Origin: an uncultured Gammaproteobacteria bacterium
GTDB lineage: Bacteria > Pseudomonadota > Gammaproteobacteria > Pseudomonadales > DT-91
Length of the DNA: 14,377 nucleotides
Reading direction: 5' to 3'
Assembly (NCBI GenBank): GCA_929200485.1
Contig: CAKMZU010000041.1
Location: 1,396-15,772, forward strand
Position 1 is the stretch's first letter. Each line of letters opens with the position of its first letter. A program made the translations under genes and the position numbers. Positions 14,264 to 14,377 of the stretch are shown piece by piece. The notes beneath the pieces are model-generated. The model saw nothing but the letters and a program-made list of their open reading frames with translations, did no database searches and was not told the origin of the DNA.

Positions 14264-14377
14264 ATATTTATACTTCAAAGCTATGTTTCCGATGTCTAGG
14301 TATAGTCTTCTCTTGTGAAGGTTCTAGTACTTCGTTTCACAGCATTTGTCCTGTTCAGTGGCTCAGTAAAATGTTCA

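Noticed and set aside
14264..14377. TGTGAA ... TTCACA inverted repeat near the right edge as a regulatory site or RNA gene.
   Set aside because: Six-base arms with a 16-base gap and no downstream gene visible; no tRNA-like cloverleaf found.

Overview
The window looks like a core-genome stretch of a moderately AT-rich, probably marine or aquatic gammaproteobacterium (Pseudomonadales, Cellvibrionales or Oceanospirillales type). The evidence is the divergent dnaG-rpsU / tsaD arrangement, a PurC of the long (about 367 residue) class, an iron-type SodB, a small DUF2956-like membrane protein, a PHA-granule-type phasin, and a thiolase / DUF35 pair of the kind common in lipid- and steroid-using proteobacteria. 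No rRNA, tRNA, CRISPR array, insertion sequence or prophage gene was seen. Assignments were made by reading motifs, without database searches.

Layout. Positions 1-1709 (minus) hold the front of the macromolecular-synthesis operon: rpsU, an attenuator-type terminator, and the N-terminal two thirds of dnaG, which runs off the left edge. A clear sigma70-type promoter for rpsU lies at 1801-1829, and an extended -10 promoter for tsaD faces the other way. Positions 1928-3857 (plus) form a compact tsaD-folB-folK-like operon (tRNA t6A modification and folate synthesis). The plsY gene often found in this neighbourhood is absent, and the FolK-like protein lacks several expected catalytic residues. Its stop codon overlaps that of a convergent exported alpha/beta hydrolase (3854-4903, minus). 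A thioredoxin-type glutathione peroxidase (5108-5590, minus) is divergent from purC (5803-6906, plus).

Positions 7185-10229 (minus) are the most unusual part. In transcription order they encode a DUF2956-like membrane protein, a TonB-dependent-receptor-like outer-membrane barrel with no recognisable plug domain, and a secreted protein of unknown family. Positions 10337-11970 (minus) are a two-gene unit, a DUF35 Zn-ribbon/OB-fold protein followed by a non-canonical SCP2-type thiolase, closed by a good terminator. Positions 12156-13474 (plus) pair an endonuclease/exonuclease/phosphatase-family protein with sodB, again followed by a terminator. A phasin gene (13719-14195) with its own terminator closes the window.

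Themes. Most genes are housekeeping: replication, translation, tRNA modification, folate, purine synthesis and peroxide/superoxide defence. The accessory interest lies in the plugless barrel with its secreted companion, the degenerate FolK-like protein, and the thiolase lacking the GHP histidine.
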